Notes: generated by a model not told the origin, from the letters alone. Positions 23,745 through 36,230 are shown, counted from the stretch's first letter. The stretch is DNA of 64,000 bases from Siphonodentalium dalli (GCA_032622095.1 CP136066.1:5667784-5731783), one strand, 5' to 3'. Translations and numbers: made by a program.

Positions 23745-24080
23745 AAGCACGCGTGGCCAACATTTTAACACGGAAAAAACACGGTAAAATCGCGCGTGGT
23801 CTTAGCGTGGTCAACTTCAGAAAAATTACCAGCGTGTTCAAAAACAGTCTGAACACGGCGTGTACATGCCGTGGTCATCCGAGTTCACGCCGTGGTCATC
23901 CGTGTTGAAGTCGTGTTCTTAGCGTGATCAATTTCGGCAAAATGGCCAGCGTGTTCAAAAACGGTCTGAACACGGCGTGTACATGCCGTGGTCATCTGAG
24001 TGCACGCCGTGGTCATCCGTGTTGAAGTCGTGTTCATGCCGTGTTAATAGCGTGGTCAGCCGTGTTTACGGCGTGGTCTG
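23745..24080. repeat. CGTGTTC/CGTGGTC motif-dense element, copy 1
   Basis: More than twenty CGTG(G/T)TCA-type heptamers or their complements (GAACACG) are packed at about 12-bp spacing. A 117-bp block is tandemly duplicated: CTTAGCGTG at 23801 and 23918, each continuing through CAGCGTGTTCAAAAAC and ACATGCCGTGGTCATC. The same vocabulary occurs at 33845-34150, so this is one repeat family. Confidence 0.75.
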
Positions 24081-24354
24081 CATCCCAGTCAGGGACAGTG
24101 CGGGAGGTGTGAATAATCCGCGACATCAAAGAGTTGCCGCAGTATTACTTGCGGTAGGATTTTTTCGGGTATATTTGGCCCGGATTGATTTCGTCAATGA
24201 ATAAAGAATTGTCAGATAAAATCTTTTATAATAAAAAACAATTTCATATATTGAATTATATATATATATATGCATATTTGTTAATCCGTGTCAATGGCCT
24301 TTATATCCGTGTCATGTTTTGTTGTCGCATTTTATTTTATTTTTCATTAATATT

Positions 24355-24860
24355 TTCTTGTGTTTCCCGGCCACAGCTAACAGACAGACAAACAAACAAA
24401 CAAACAGAAGTCCCAAACTATATATTAGATCATTTGTGGGTACCCGTTTCAAGGTGAAGGTCACCTCGGGCGGAAAAACTGACCCGATGAAAATCTCCCC
24501 AAATTCCAAGGAACCCCTAAGTACGAACACAGACTTAAGAATCACACAACACGCTCATGTCTGTACACAGCACAACACGCTCATGTCTGGACACACACAC
24601 GCTCTTTGTCAACGACACTGCGGATACGAACGCTCTTTAACTATCACGCAATTAACCCATGAATTCCCATTGCGGTGGCAGGGGGTTGGAGAATGAGTGC
24701 TCTGACGTTCTCAGAAGCGGTCCGATGACCATTCCCGCGGTTTTTACCCTCAGATAGCAAATTTGGGCTAAATCCGCCCGGCAGTTTTCCCGGCCATAGC
24801 TAACAGACAAACAACAAACAAACAAACAAACAGAAGTCCTAAAATATAAAGTAGATTAAA
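24355..24860. repeat. Retroposon-like dispersed repeat, copy 1
   Basis: It contains GTGGGTACCCGTTTCAAGGT, GGTCACCTCGGGC and CGATGAAAATCTCCCC. CCGGCCA(C/T)AGCTAACAGACA plus a CAAACAAACAAACAG tail occurs at both 24368-24400 and 24789-24830. The same order recurs at 34425-34850. The CAGACAAACAAACAG tails resemble 3' ends of RTE-type LINEs or derived SINEs (inference). Confidence 0.55.
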
Positions 24861-24919
24861 TGCAGATATTCTCGAATGTGAAACCGGTTTCGTTAGTTTA
24901 CCGTAGACAGTTGCGTCCC

Positions 24920-25050
24920 GAATTGAGAAGTAAATAATTACAATTGAGCGTAGTTTAGACGGTACTTTTGATTTGTTTGAGATTTTCGGCGATGCTACAT
25001 TTCCCCAGTTGGCATAGCACCTGAATACTGACTTATCAGGTTATACGCAA
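24920..25050 (+). repeat. Dispersed repeat, inverted relative to 30745-30890
   Basis: AATTGAGCGTAGTTTAGACG, then GAGATTTTCGGCGATG, then GGCATAGCACCTGAATACTG is the diverged reverse complement of the 30745-30890 block. Confidence 0.6.
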
Positions 25051-26680
25051 CAGAACAAGTCCATAATATAAGTTAGCCTGTGCCAGCGCTAACAATATAT
25101 CATATTTGTAGTTTGAGATCGGTTATCATTGCTTTAACAGTGATATAGAACAGTCTTAACCATGCTAAATGAACAATAACTCTTAAAATGACTTAAATGT
25201 TCTGCAGTTTCGTCAAAAGTCACAATATTGAAAATAAAATAAAAGTTACCTAATTATGAATTTTATCAAGAATATACTAAAAGTATAGTATAATGATAGT
25301 ATGAATGTGATATTACCCACAAAACACTTTGTGTGAACCGAGAATTTAATTCAACGCAGAAGTCTTGTTAAAGTAAACTTATCGGGGACTCCTCTGTGTT
25401 GAGTGCTTTGCGTATAGCACACTTTACTCACTCTACTGTATCATAATATGGATTTTTGTTTATTAACAAACCGTACGGTCTTGACAATAACATGCTATTT
25501 ATGATTTTACACGATATGTCTATAAATTTATATTATTTCTGTTTATGGCGGTCTTAACCGATGCCACATTTTAAAAGAGCAACACCCATCACGATGACAA
25601 TACTTATATTTAAGTGTCAATCGTATATACCACACTATAACATGTTGCTGAACGTTCTAGCATTCCATGAAGCAACAAAGAGTTGAGGTCGGTACAACCA
25701 ATCTAGATCTATATTAAGTTCATTCGTTGTGTGTTCTTAGTGTTTCAGCCATGTGTATTGGCTACTATGCAAACTGAATCTATAGAAGGTGTTAAAGATA
25801 ACGTACCGTTTGATGCGTTTCATTTCAGACTGAAGTGGCACCACGCCATTAAAAACCCATATCGATAAATATTTAATGCATGCACTGATCGAGACAAAAG
25901 GACGATCGGTTCTTAATTTCACGCTCGGAGTTCAGCCAGTGTCTTGTTGTCGTATATGACGTCGGTGATAGCCTATATTTTTGTAGTTCATCAATAGATG
26001 GATGGATCGATAAATGCCACTCAAAAAGACGACAATTTCCCCGTCAATTAAATAGACCCGATATATCAACCAGCAATTAACACGTTCTTCAAGTAACCTT
26101 CAAGTAATGATTAGTGTCGATTAGTGAAATACCATTGTCTTTTAACATCTATCGGATTCGTTTTACCGTGAAAGAACTATAGTTTGAAAGGGAATAAAGG
26201 TAATCGAAATGATGATTCGGGATCGTTTTGCAGACAACTATTGTTTTCGGTATGTTGTGGTTCTATCTTACCACACAACAAAAAAAAACTCCTGGCATGT
26301 GGTAGAGAACTAAGAGAAGTTATATTGAGCACTACAGCTACCCGGATATCGAATTAGTTCATCGCAAAAACAGTTGTATGAGGGTTAATTATTGCAAGCA
26401 GATACTGTCTATACGGTTTAAATATGATAAGGTGTCGGCTTCGAACATATTTTACATCCATATTGTTCCATGTGGCAAGAAGAATTATATACAAAGAATG
26501 ATTCAGACATTGTCAATATTGAAATAGAACAAGATGGTACTAAAAAATTATATCCACATGCGTTATTGACCACTATGGTTCCGGTCCCCAATGTGCATGA
26601 AAGCAGATGGAACATGTCAGTTCTTAACACACCTCGCTTTCGCGTACTTCGGACAATAAATAACTGTGGTTTACGGTCTT
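25051..26680. other. Unassigned spacer
   Basis: I see no gene or structured repeat. An 83-codon frame at 26470 has no recognisable features. Confidence 0.35.
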
Positions 26681-26681
26681 A

Positions 26682-27017
26682 TTGTTCGAGATATCGCTTC
26701 GGTGTTGCGATCATCCTGTAGAGAATTTAATTCCGGTTCCAACAGTACCCCAACGGACGTTTCGTACCACAACGGTACTTAGAACAGATTGGAACTCAGA
26801 TCGCGACTTGACAAAACGTCATCCGTTATTCATGTTTATTTTAAAGATGATAAAGCTGCAGGCGTACACATGTGATGAATGCAACATGGTGTATAAATCG
26901 CAAGCATCTGGGACAACGACCCTTCTATGGAATCATCTGTCCAAGAGGCATCCAGCAGTACATAAACAGGCTACACTGCGACTGCTGTTGCATCTTCAAG
27001 TTTATAATAACGGGTGA
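26682..27017 (+). pseudogene. BED zinc-finger fragment (hAT transposase / ZBED-like)
   Basis: Residues 62-94 of this 111-codon frame read YTCDECNMVYKSQASGTTTL followed by LLWNHLSKRH. The spacing C64-x2-C67 ... H85-x4-H90 with the GTTTLLWNHL block is typical of BED fingers at the N-terminus of hAT transposases and ZBED proteins. The usual N-terminal VW-F half is missing, the first 60 residues look unrelated, and there is no dimerisation or catalytic region downstream. I read this as a stranded remnant of a transposon gene, or less likely a single exon. Confidence 0.55.
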
Positions 27018-27287
27018 TTCCGAATGTTGATTTGCAATTTTGCATGCACGTGCAATCTGTACAAATTTTGCGTGATTTTAGTTCCAATAATCCGTTTAGT
27101 GATGATATTTTAATCGCCGTGACGGTCGCATGGACGTTTTAATCAATTATCAATTGAAGTTAATAGTATTTTAAATGACGGTTCATCGCCACATGAGTTA
27201 TGATGGAACTTAGTGCATGTAGTTCATGGAACATTTCGTCTAATCGTTGACAAAACATGCCCAATAGAGAATGCAACATACAGATAT

Positions 27288-27357
27288 GATTCGATTCGAT
27301 ATTCGATTCGATATTCGATTCGATTTCCTGAATTCGATTCGATATTCGATTCGATCA
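27288..27357. repeat. (ATTCG)n-type microsatellite
   Basis: Runs of GATTCGATTCGATATTCGAT are interrupted by TTTCCTGAA. Confidence 0.85.
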
Positions 27358-27479
27358 AAATCTCCAATTCGCAGGATCCTAGAGTAACATTTTCTAATTT
27401 AACCTCGTGGGGTATGTCGCTATGTTATAACGTCGAGATATAGTGTTCACGGGGCCATGGGTCCTCCCGGGCGGTCCCG

Positions 27480-28380
27480 GTACATGATTTGTACACAACA
27501 TAGACTCCACGTCCTACGCACACACATGCGTGATGCATTGGACCTCGGAGAGACAATTTCACACGGAGTTTATGGATATGGGACATCAGTTACAGAGTAC
27601 AGTTTCGAATCGCGGCATAAGGACGATTGCGTCCCGGACATCTGCCCCTCAAAGATTGCCCAAGATTTGTTTTTAGATCAGATTAGATACTTTATTCGCA
27701 AAAAAACATTTACATTACAACATGCAGTGAAAACAAGTGGAGATTTTTTTTGTACAGGGGCAGTATGGCCAGGATTGGTCGTCTTCCTACTGCCCTTTTT
27801 TAAATTACCGTTATAGTTGTATTGATGGACATAACTTTCAAAACAGTAAATTTTAGTTTCTTTTTTGAATTTACCAGGACTATTTCAGTTGCATTGGTGA
27901 AAAATCATTTTCAAAATTTTATTTAAATTTAAAAAACTAAATTTTGCAATACCACACTAAGCAGCACTAAGCCCCAAAAACGAACGGTATCTACACTATT
28001 TGTCTAACTGTACTTAATTTAGCTGACCTCTTTGTCTTCGATTGTGTCTGCATGGTGTTATATCATAATACTCTGAAGAAGCCAATGTGTTTTCAAAACA
28101 CTGGTGTTTCATAATCAGCTGACCAACTAATCACTGGCCACTGTGTTTTAAAAGTTGAAACTTGAATTGACCCATACGTTAATTAATTTCAATAAAGTAT
28201 ATAAAAATAAATATTATTGTAAAACTTATGGGAGGGCACTTGACATGAGGTCGAATGTACACACGCATGTTATGGTCATCAATAACAGTAAATACCCTAA
28301 ATGTCCCGTCAAGATATTTTCGATCTAACAACAGGAAGATGTGAATCTAAAAGATTCAATAAATATATATAGTCATATGT
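27480..28380 (+). repeat. Modular repeat cluster, modules Z1 and Y1
   Basis: Z (27480-27730) has ACATAGACTCCACGTCCTAC and GGAGAGACAATTTCACAC. Y (27730-28270) has TGGCCAGGATTGGTCGTCTT, GCAATACCACACTAAGC, a CAATGTGTTTTCAAAACAC palindrome and AATAAAGTATATAAAAATAA near its end. Z recurs at 29020, Y at 29185 and 31411. The 119-codon frame across Z1 is shifted by a 2-bp indel in Z2, so it is not conserved coding sequence. Confidence 0.75.
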
Positions 28381-28384
28381 TCCT

Positions 28385-28925
28385 GTCAAAATATTCGATT
28401 TATTTAGTATTAAGTTAGCAATCTTCTTGAAATAATGCACGTGTATCGGTACCATTGCGACTCCCATATATAAGTTATTTTTATGAATAATCGCGGTGTG
28501 GTGGTATCTTTACTTTTTCTGGGCCAATTTTCACAATCGACAGGTTGAATTTCGATGAAATTTCCGTTAAATAAAATGGTGCTGCTCATTTGCCAATTTG
28601 AGCAGCAATTTCGAGAATATAATTTGGACTATGTAGGTGATAATTAATTACGTAACGCACACACCACGAGCTCCTCCTCCAATATAAATATATATTTCAT
28701 TGTACGCGCGGGTGGTTTTGATGCCACATACCCAATGGACAGGCGGGGAACAATCCCCTTCTTGGTACGACCGAACCTGACATCGAATAAGTTAATTTAG
28801 TGCAAATGTCCATATCTCATATAAAAAAAATCGACGGTTTCCTTTTCACTGACTTCACCCATCGCCGCTTTTTGAAACGCATAGCAGGAAATGGCACCCT
28901 TTTGATAATCTCTAAACAATTGCTT
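28385..28925 (+). repeat. Modular repeat cluster, module X1
   Basis: X has GTGTATCGGTACCATT, TCGATGAAATTTCCGTTAAA, a hairpin TGCTGCTCATTTGCCAATTT plus GAGCAGCA, and GCGCGGGTGGTTTTGATGCC. It matches 30895-31410 closely and 33510-33800 in part. AGGAAATGGCACCCTTTT at its right edge is where X meets Z in this copy but joins Y directly in the 31.4-kb copy. Confidence 0.8.
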
Positions 28926-29019
28926 GATTAGCCCATTGTCTCATTTTTGTCCGTCCGTTATTAATTTCCGGGTGCCTGAGGAATATATAATAACAGTGAT
29001 AACTGAACAGGGCTACATT

Positions 29020-29725
29020 CATTGCATTATTTGTACAAAACATAGACTCCACGTCCTACGCCCATACATGCCTGATGCATTGTATATCGGAGAGACAATT
29101 TCACACAGTTTACGGATATGGGACATCGGTTACAGAGTACAGTTTCTAATCGCGGGATACGAACGATTGCACAACAGTGATAACAAGTGGAGAATTTGTT
29201 TTGTACAGGGCCAGTATGGCCAGGATTGGTCGTCTTCCTACTGATCTTGTTTTACTTACCGTTATAGTTGTATTGATGTATATAACTTTCCAAAAAATAA
29301 AATTTAATTTTAGTCTCTTTATAGAATTTACCAGGACTATTTCATTTGCATTGGTGAAAAATCATTTTAAAATTTTTTAATTTAAATTAAAAAAACTAAA
29401 TTTTGCAATACCACACTAAGCCCCAAAACGAACCTTATCTACACTATTTGTCTAATTGTACTTAATTGAGCTGACCTCTTTGTTTTCGATGGTGTCTGCG
29501 TGGTGTTATATCATAATGCTATGAAGAAGCCAATGTGTTTTCAAAACACTGGTGTTTCATAATCAACTGACCAGCTAATCACTGGCCACTGTGTTTTAAA
29601 AGTTGAAACTTGAATTGACCCATACGTTAATTAATTTCAATAAAGTATATAAAAATAAATATTATCGTAAAACTTATGGGAGGGCACTTGACATGAGGTC
29701 GAATGTACACACGCATGTTAGGGTG
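29020..29725 (+). repeat. Modular repeat cluster, modules Z2 and Y2
   Basis: This is a second copy of Z (29020-29185, shortened) joined to Y (29185-29725). It ends at the same AGGTCGAATGTACACACGCA sequence as Y1. Confidence 0.8.
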
Positions 29726-30744
29726 CATTTACATTGCTACAGAAATATACACAGATCTACATGTCGCCCTCTGCACATTCGAACAATGAGTCTACCAAGC
29801 TCTACCAGCGACGTTCGATCTCTCAAGGATGTATCTACATGTGAATGTCTTGTCAGTGTTGATCTTTACTCAACACGCAGTGTTATATTTTACATGCTAA
29901 GACACAAGTCCACTTGATAACTTAATGAATAACCCATCTCAACAGCCATGATTGTTCTTACTAATGAAATTAATATAAGTAGATAAACATGCATGCATTG
30001 AGATCATATAAAAAAAAATTACCACAATAATGATATGTGAGTCAATGAGGAATTACAACCAGGCCACGGTCAAACACAATTCTGGACGATATATCGTGCA
30101 ATTATATATAGCGTCGTGAATACAATTTAGCAAAACTTAATGAGTAGATATCAACCTTTGCGAAAAGCAATGGTCAATTGGCCCAGTCGACTCATTGTGA
30201 GGAAAATCAGCGGGCGACATGCATGGATAGCTATGGCACAGAATTATGACGAACCAATTGTCACCAAATTCCACCATCATAAATTGTCACACCTTCTATG
30301 CCATCGCTACTGTGGTACGTGTGTCCGCAGCCAATACATCGACATCTGTAATGTTCTTTCTAATTATGGTCGATCGTTTTACTAAACATCGTTTCGATTG
30401 AACCGGATACATTCATCGGACTCTTTCTCGTGTTATATTGGACCGTGACATGTTTGTCATTGTCTTCAATGTATCTTATCACATATCAATAGTATTGACG
30501 TGATCAGGCACTGAAAACTAAGGAATGGAAACAAAGGTTTTTTAATAACTTTGGTTATATGGATATTCGCATTTCAATTAACACGCGCTGAACACCCGCG
30601 TCTATAACAAAACGATGAAGGTTACTGAAGTGCGAACCGTTCATTTATGCCATAGCGCTCAAGTACTTCGTTAGTATGTCATATTTTTGATGCCCCGAGA
30701 CGATACCGTTAAAGACATATTATGGACAACTTTTGGGGGCGTTA
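29726..30744. other. Unassigned spacer
   Basis: I see no element boundary or convincing gene. An 81-codon frame at 30140 shows no domain. Confidence 0.35.
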
Positions 30745-30890
30745 AACTGATAAGTTAGCATTCAGGTGCTATGTCAACTGGATGAATGTAACATTCTACT
30801 AACATCACCGAAAATCTGAATCAAATCGACCGTAACACTACATAGAAAATATCGTCTGAACTACGCTCAATTGTAAATATTTACATCTCG
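30745..30890 (-). repeat. Dispersed repeat, inverse partner of 24920-25050
   Basis: It contains GCATTCAGGTGCTATG, CATCACCGAAAATCTGAA and GAACTACGCTCAATTGTAAA, the reverse complement of the 24.9-kb block. It abuts module X2. Confidence 0.6.
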
Positions 30891-30894
30891 GTAC

Positions 30895-31955
30895 CATATA
30901 TTCGATTTATTTAGTATTAAGTTAGCACCCTTCTTGAAATAATGCACGTGTATCGGTACCATTCCGACTCCCATATATAAGTTATTTTTATGAATAATCG
31001 CGGTGTGGTGGTGTCTTTACTTTTTCTGGGCCAATTTTCACAATCGACGGGTTGAATTTCGATGAAATTTCCGTTAAATAAAATGGTGCTGCTCATTTGC
31101 CAATTTGAGCAGCAATTTCGAGAATATAATTTGGACTATGGAGGTGATAATTAATTACGTAACGCACACACCACGAGCTCCTCCTCCAATATAAATATAT
31201 ATTTCATTGTAAGCGCGGGTGGTTTTGATGCCACATACCCAATGCACAGGCGGGGAACAATCCTCTTCTTGGTACGACCGAACCTGACATCGAATGATTT
31301 AATTTAGTGCAAATGTCCATATCTCATATAAAAAAAATCGGCGGTTTCCTTTTCGCTGACTTCACCCATCGCCGCTTTTTGAAACGCATAGCAGGAAATG
31401 GCACCCTTTTAACAAGTGGAGAATTTGTTTTGTACAGGGCCAGTATGGCCAGGATTGGTCGTCTTCCTACTGATCTTGTTTTAATTACCGTTATAGTTGT
31501 ATTGATGTATATAACTTTCCAAAAAATAAAATTTTATTTTAGTCTCTTTTTTGAATTTACCAGGACTATTTCATTTGCATTGGTGAAAAATCATTTAAAA
31601 AAATTTTAATTTAAATTTAAAAAACTAAATTTTGCAATACCACACTAAGCCCCAAAACGAACCTTATCTACACTATTTGTCTAATTGTACTTAATTTAGC
31701 TGACCTCTTTGTTTTCGATGGTGTCTGCATGGTGTTATATCATAATGCTATGAAGAAGCCAATGTGTTTTCAAAACACTGGTGTTTCATAATCAGCTGAC
31801 CAACTAATCACTGGCCACTGTGTTTTAAAAGTTGAAACTTGAATTGACCCATACGTTAATTAATTTCAATAAAGTATATAAAAATAAATATTATCGTAAA
31901 ACTTATGGGAGGGCACTTGACATGAGGTCGAATGTACACACGCAGGTTAGGGTGC
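30895..31955 (+). repeat. Modular repeat cluster, modules X2 and Y3 fused
   Basis: X2 (30895-31410) joins directly to Y3 (31411-31950) at CACCCTTTT|AACAAGTGGAG, with module Z absent. Both modules keep their internal order and orientation. Confidence 0.8.
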
Positions 31956-33429
31956 ATTTACATTGCTATAGAAATGTACACAGATCTACACGCAGACTAG
32001 TGTAAACAGGTTGATATAGAAATTCACACAGAAAGAAAACGGTATTAGTTCGTGTGAGCAAAAATCGTGTCCGCTAACGTCACGATAAACGCCGAAGCAT
32101 TGCAACAGGCAAATCAGTTTTGATTAATTGTTACTCGGGCTTGGCGAATGTTTTCGTTGTCATTTCAACCCGTGTATTTCGAATATTGAACACGGACAGG
32201 GACGTGGCAACTTGTTCAACGGTTGGAAATTTCATACCTTACACAACATTAGTTGTAATTTCCAAACCAACAATAGATTGAAAATGATCTTGTAGTTTGA
32301 TTTTCAAACATTTTATTTGGGGTGGGGGGGGGGTATTGTTTTTGGACCAATATTTGCATAATTTCTTACTTTTTATCAAAATTTTGGGCTGGAATGGCCA
32401 TCAGCTGGAAATTTTCCAACCTTATCATAGGGGCGGGTGTCATGTTGGAAATGTCCAACACTTGGAAAGATTGCGTCCTGGTCCCTCCCCGTGGCCAGTC
32501 ATCATCATCATATTTATTGTCTAACAGCTATATATAAAAACTGCATGTAATTTAAGAAAACAATATTGTCCTAAATTGGTCAATATTGTCATTGGAATTG
32601 TCATCAGTTGGAAATTTTACTACATTTGGTCAAATAAAAGGTGTTGTAGTGTAACTGCATGATTTTCATTCTTTCTTCGAACCATTATCAAGTGGTATAA
32701 GGATACACTTTAAATACATGCGGCACATACCAAATCTCTGTTATCTGCTGATAGTTGATACATGTTTATGTCTGGCCTAAACTGACACAACTCGCAGTGA
32801 ATTGTCAATTACCAGAGTACTGATCAGCGAGCGTTCACTATTAGTAATCATGTTGTGATCACAGTAATGCGCGACACGTGACTTCATACAAATCTGTATA
32901 CATTTCTACAGCAGTATAAACGCAGCCTTATGGTCATCAATAACAGTAAATACCCTAACCCCACCACATCATGTAGGTTAACAAAACTGGCAATAAATAA
33001 GTTTCCGTGGACATAATGGCCATGCTTGAAACGACCGATTATCAGTTTGAATATTTTAGTCGTTTAATATATATAAAACATAATAAGATATTTCTGTAAA
33101 CAAAATATTGCAGTAAAATCAAATTTAAAATAGGGACATTTTGAGCTGACACCCTCTGCGCTGTTTACGGATATCGATTATACATGTATGAAATAATTAG
33201 CAAAACGAAGCCATCCATCCATCGAAATAGTTTCTATGAAACGAATTATATCAGGTCAGAATATATTATTCTTTTAATACATATTAAATATTCATATGTT
33301 CGTGTAAATATATTGGAGAAAATCAGATGAAAGGTTCTAATCCGACACAACGTTCGAAGGTTTGTTTAAAACTAAACGGACATTGATACCAGACAAATTC
33401 TAAATTGAAACTAAATTGAACATTTATCA
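31956..33429. other. Unassigned spacer with loose TTGGAAATTT repeats
   Basis: TTGGAAATTT-type phrases recur at 32222, 32403 and 32610. A G-run is at 32322. ATGGTCATCAATAACAGTAA at 32932 repeats the Y1/X1 junction sequence at 28272. No gene is seen. Confidence 0.4.
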
Positions 33430-33805
33430 AAGGTCCCGTCAAGATATTTTCGATCTAACAACAGGAAGATGTAAATCTATAAGATTCAATAAATATATAT
33501 AGTCATATGTTCCTGTCAAAATATTAGAGTTATTTAGTATTAAGTTAGCACCCTTCTTGAAATAATGCATGTGTATCGGTACCATTCCGACTCCCGCTGA
33601 CTCCCATATATAAGTTATTTTTATGAGTAATCGCGGTATATTGGTAGCTTTACTTTCTCTTGGCCAATTTTTACAATCGACGGGTTGAATTTCGATAAAA
33701 TTTCCGTTATATAAAATGATGCTGCTCATTTGCCAATTTGAGCAGCAATTTCGAGAATATATTTTGGACTAGGGAGGTGATAATTAATTACGTAACGGAC
33801 ACCGC
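33430..33805 (+). repeat. Modular repeat cluster, junction and partial module X3
   Basis: AGGTCCCGTCAAGATATTTT through TTAAGTTAGCACCCTTCTTG repeats the 28.3-kb junction. X then continues to ATTAATTACGTAACG at about 33797 and breaks off into the CGTGTTC element. Confidence 0.75.
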
Positions 33806-33829
33806 GAGCTCTGCCACCGCGGCTTGCCA

Positions 33830-34150
33830 AGCTCCGGCCGCCAGCGATGTTTCCGTGTTCAGCCATGTTCCTCCGTGTTCATGTCGCGGTCACCTGTGGT
33901 ATGGCTGTGGTCACACGTGGTCATAGCGTGGATTTCTGTGTTCAAACGTGATCAGTTGACCGTGGTCACCCGTTCGTCGTACCGTGATCATAGCGTGGAT
34001 GTTCCGTGTTCAAACGTGACCAGAGCGTGTTCAAACGTGATCAGAGCGTGTTCAAAATCTGAACACGATTGAGCACGTTTACCCAGACCGTGTTCTTGGC
34101 GAGTTCAGATTTTGAACACGGAAAAATCGCGCGTGGTCTTCCGTGGACAT
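33830..34150. repeat. CGTGTTC/CGTGGTC motif-dense element, copy 2
   Basis: It shares with 23745-24080 the dense CGTGTTCAAAC, CGTGGTCA and GAACACG motifs and the phrase AAAAATCGCGCGTGGTCTT (34121-34140; compare 23789-23805). It has no open frame of interest. Confidence 0.7.
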
Positions 34151-34299
34151 GTAAAAAACCACGGGCCTTGTACTGTGTACTAAGACTCACAACTGGCGTG
34201 GTTCGTCTCATGGCTTTGTTCGAAAAAGCAATTGCAACAGCTTCCGAGACACGTACACGTCGAAATCCGCTAGTTTTACCCGATTTGATCTTGAATTGA

Positions 34300-34855
34300 T
34301 CATTTTCAAGGTCAAGGTCAGGTCGGGGTCACAATTTAACCCGTCCATGACACTTCCCGTGGGTAGCAAGTTTGAGCTCAATCGGTTCGAGTCTATAAAG
34401 GACACACACATATATATCATTTGTGGGTACCCGTTTCAAGGTGAAGATCACCTCGGGCGAAAAAACTGAGCCGATGAAAATCTCCCCCGTTCCTACGAAG
34501 CCCTAAGTACGTAAGAATCATACAACACGCTCATGTCGGGATACTGTCACGCTCACGTGTGGACCCAGACGTAAGAATCACATTACACGCATACGCTCTT
34601 TATCAACGACACTGCGGATACGAACGTTCTTTAACTATCAACGCGATTAACCCCACCGTGCCAATGGCGGTCATTTTTGTGACTGGAAGTGGAGAATGGG
34701 TGCTCTGTGCTTCTCCAAAACGGCGGTAAACACTGCCCGTGGTTTTTAACCTTAGATTGGAATTTTGAGCTCAATCGGTCCGGCAGTTTTCCCGGCCATA
34801 GCTAACAGACAAACAACAAACAGACATAAGACCCAAAATATATAGTAGATAACAC
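34300..34855. repeat. Retroposon-like dispersed repeat, copy 2
   Basis: It has the same segment order as 24355-24860: GTGGGTACCCGTTTCAAGGT, CGATGAAAATCTCCCCC, CGACACTGCGGATACGAACG, TTTTCCCGGCCATAGCTAAC and an ACAAACAACAAACAGACATA tail. It opens with TCAAGGTCAAGGTCA at 34306 and GGTCGGGGTCACAATTTAAC, also present at 54312. Confidence 0.6.
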
Positions 34856-35404
34856 GATTGAGTCTGTTCCATTCAATACAGTTTCCACAAAAAAGTTACA
34901 ACTGCCAAGAGATATGGAAATATAGAGCAGGCCTGTTCAAAAATAATGGTCACAGTGTGCAGTCGAATATGGTTACTTCTGAGATAAAGGAAAACACAGT
35001 CCGTAGCACATGACTTTTCAGGATCCTTCAATATCGACATCTGACAATGGTATATCTGCCCGATACAGAGGATTTCTTTCATTTTTTAGAACAGACTCAT
35101 CGCCTAACATAGACAACTCAAAATATCGCTGTGTCGGGCACATGTAGCTGATATACATGCATAACATCAAATCTTTTAAACTGAAAACGATTAGCAAGTA
35201 TATAGCACCAGAACAGAGGCGCACCTGGACATATCTTTAAAACATCTGTATCTTCATGAAGATATGATAAACTATAGTACAGGCGAATTAGGGTTTAACC
35301 CAGATCTAATTGCAACACAAATGGCAAAGGTGCCGTCATATAGATTAAGTCAATATGTGCAACATACTCAAATCTTAGAGAACAATATTTGGGACAAATA
35401 GCGA
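34856..35404. other. Unassigned spacer
   Basis: I see nothing I can support. Confidence 0.35.
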
Positions 35405-36230
35405 AATTCCTGTTTCCATGGCAACGAGGGGTGATTTTAACTGAGTTTGGAAACTAGGTGTTAAATTGCATGTTTGGCGAGAATTATTTCCATTATCTCA
35501 AATATTATGTTGGTTTGTATGAACACCCATTGTTGTCTAACTTTTGAAATGGTGTTCTCCTCTTGGGAAGGTCAAGGTCATATGTAAAGGTCAAGGTCAT
35601 TGCAAAACAATGTGTGCTTTTTCCGATACTATCATATAACTTTGACCCACTTGATTGAAATTTAAGATATTGAGAGACGAAAATATATTTAAAATAATTT
35701 TGAGGACCACCGCTTCGTGCAGAATAATAGTATTAGCAATAATGTCAACTCAATCCCGAGATATAGACCTTCAAAGTTGGTGGTACCCTTTCGTAATAAG
35801 CAAAATTCTGTACTATTTTGACCAGAGACATGGTTATATAAGAGAGCGGCCAGTGGAGGAAAAGGGCCATACTTAAAGAGTTTAATGCAAATTCGTATAT
35901 AACGGATTATTATATACCGTTGGAAAGCCTGTGGATTGTCCATTATTATTACCCCTGTTGTAGTGAGCAAAAGTGGAAAGAAACTATAGATATTATTGTT
36001 GCCATGGCAACATATACTATTTTTGTCAAAAAATGGAAAAAGGTCATATCTAAAAGTATAATTGGTCTGGGTAAGATTAATTCATATACATTACATATGG
36101 GTGAAGGTCCTACACAATGTGCTGTCATCTGCTATGTGTATATGTCAATGTCAAACATAAAGGTCAAGGTCATTCGGGAAAAGTTGATAGCATTGGTTTT
36201 GCTCACATCAAAGCAAATACAATAACATAT
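35405..36230. repeat. Dispersed repeat with AAGGTCAAGGTCA blocks and X-box-like palindromes
   Basis: Direct repeats AAGGTCAAGGTCA occur at 35568, 35587 and about 36160. Palindromes GTTTCCATGGCAAC (35412) and GTTGCCATGGCAAC (35998) match the X-box consensus bound by RFX factors. Short open frames at 35655 and 35920 have no recognisable product. Confidence 0.5.

Noticed and set aside
27457-27816. 119-codon frame across module Z1
   Set aside because: The second copy at 29020 shifts frame at a 2-bp indel, so the reading is not conserved.
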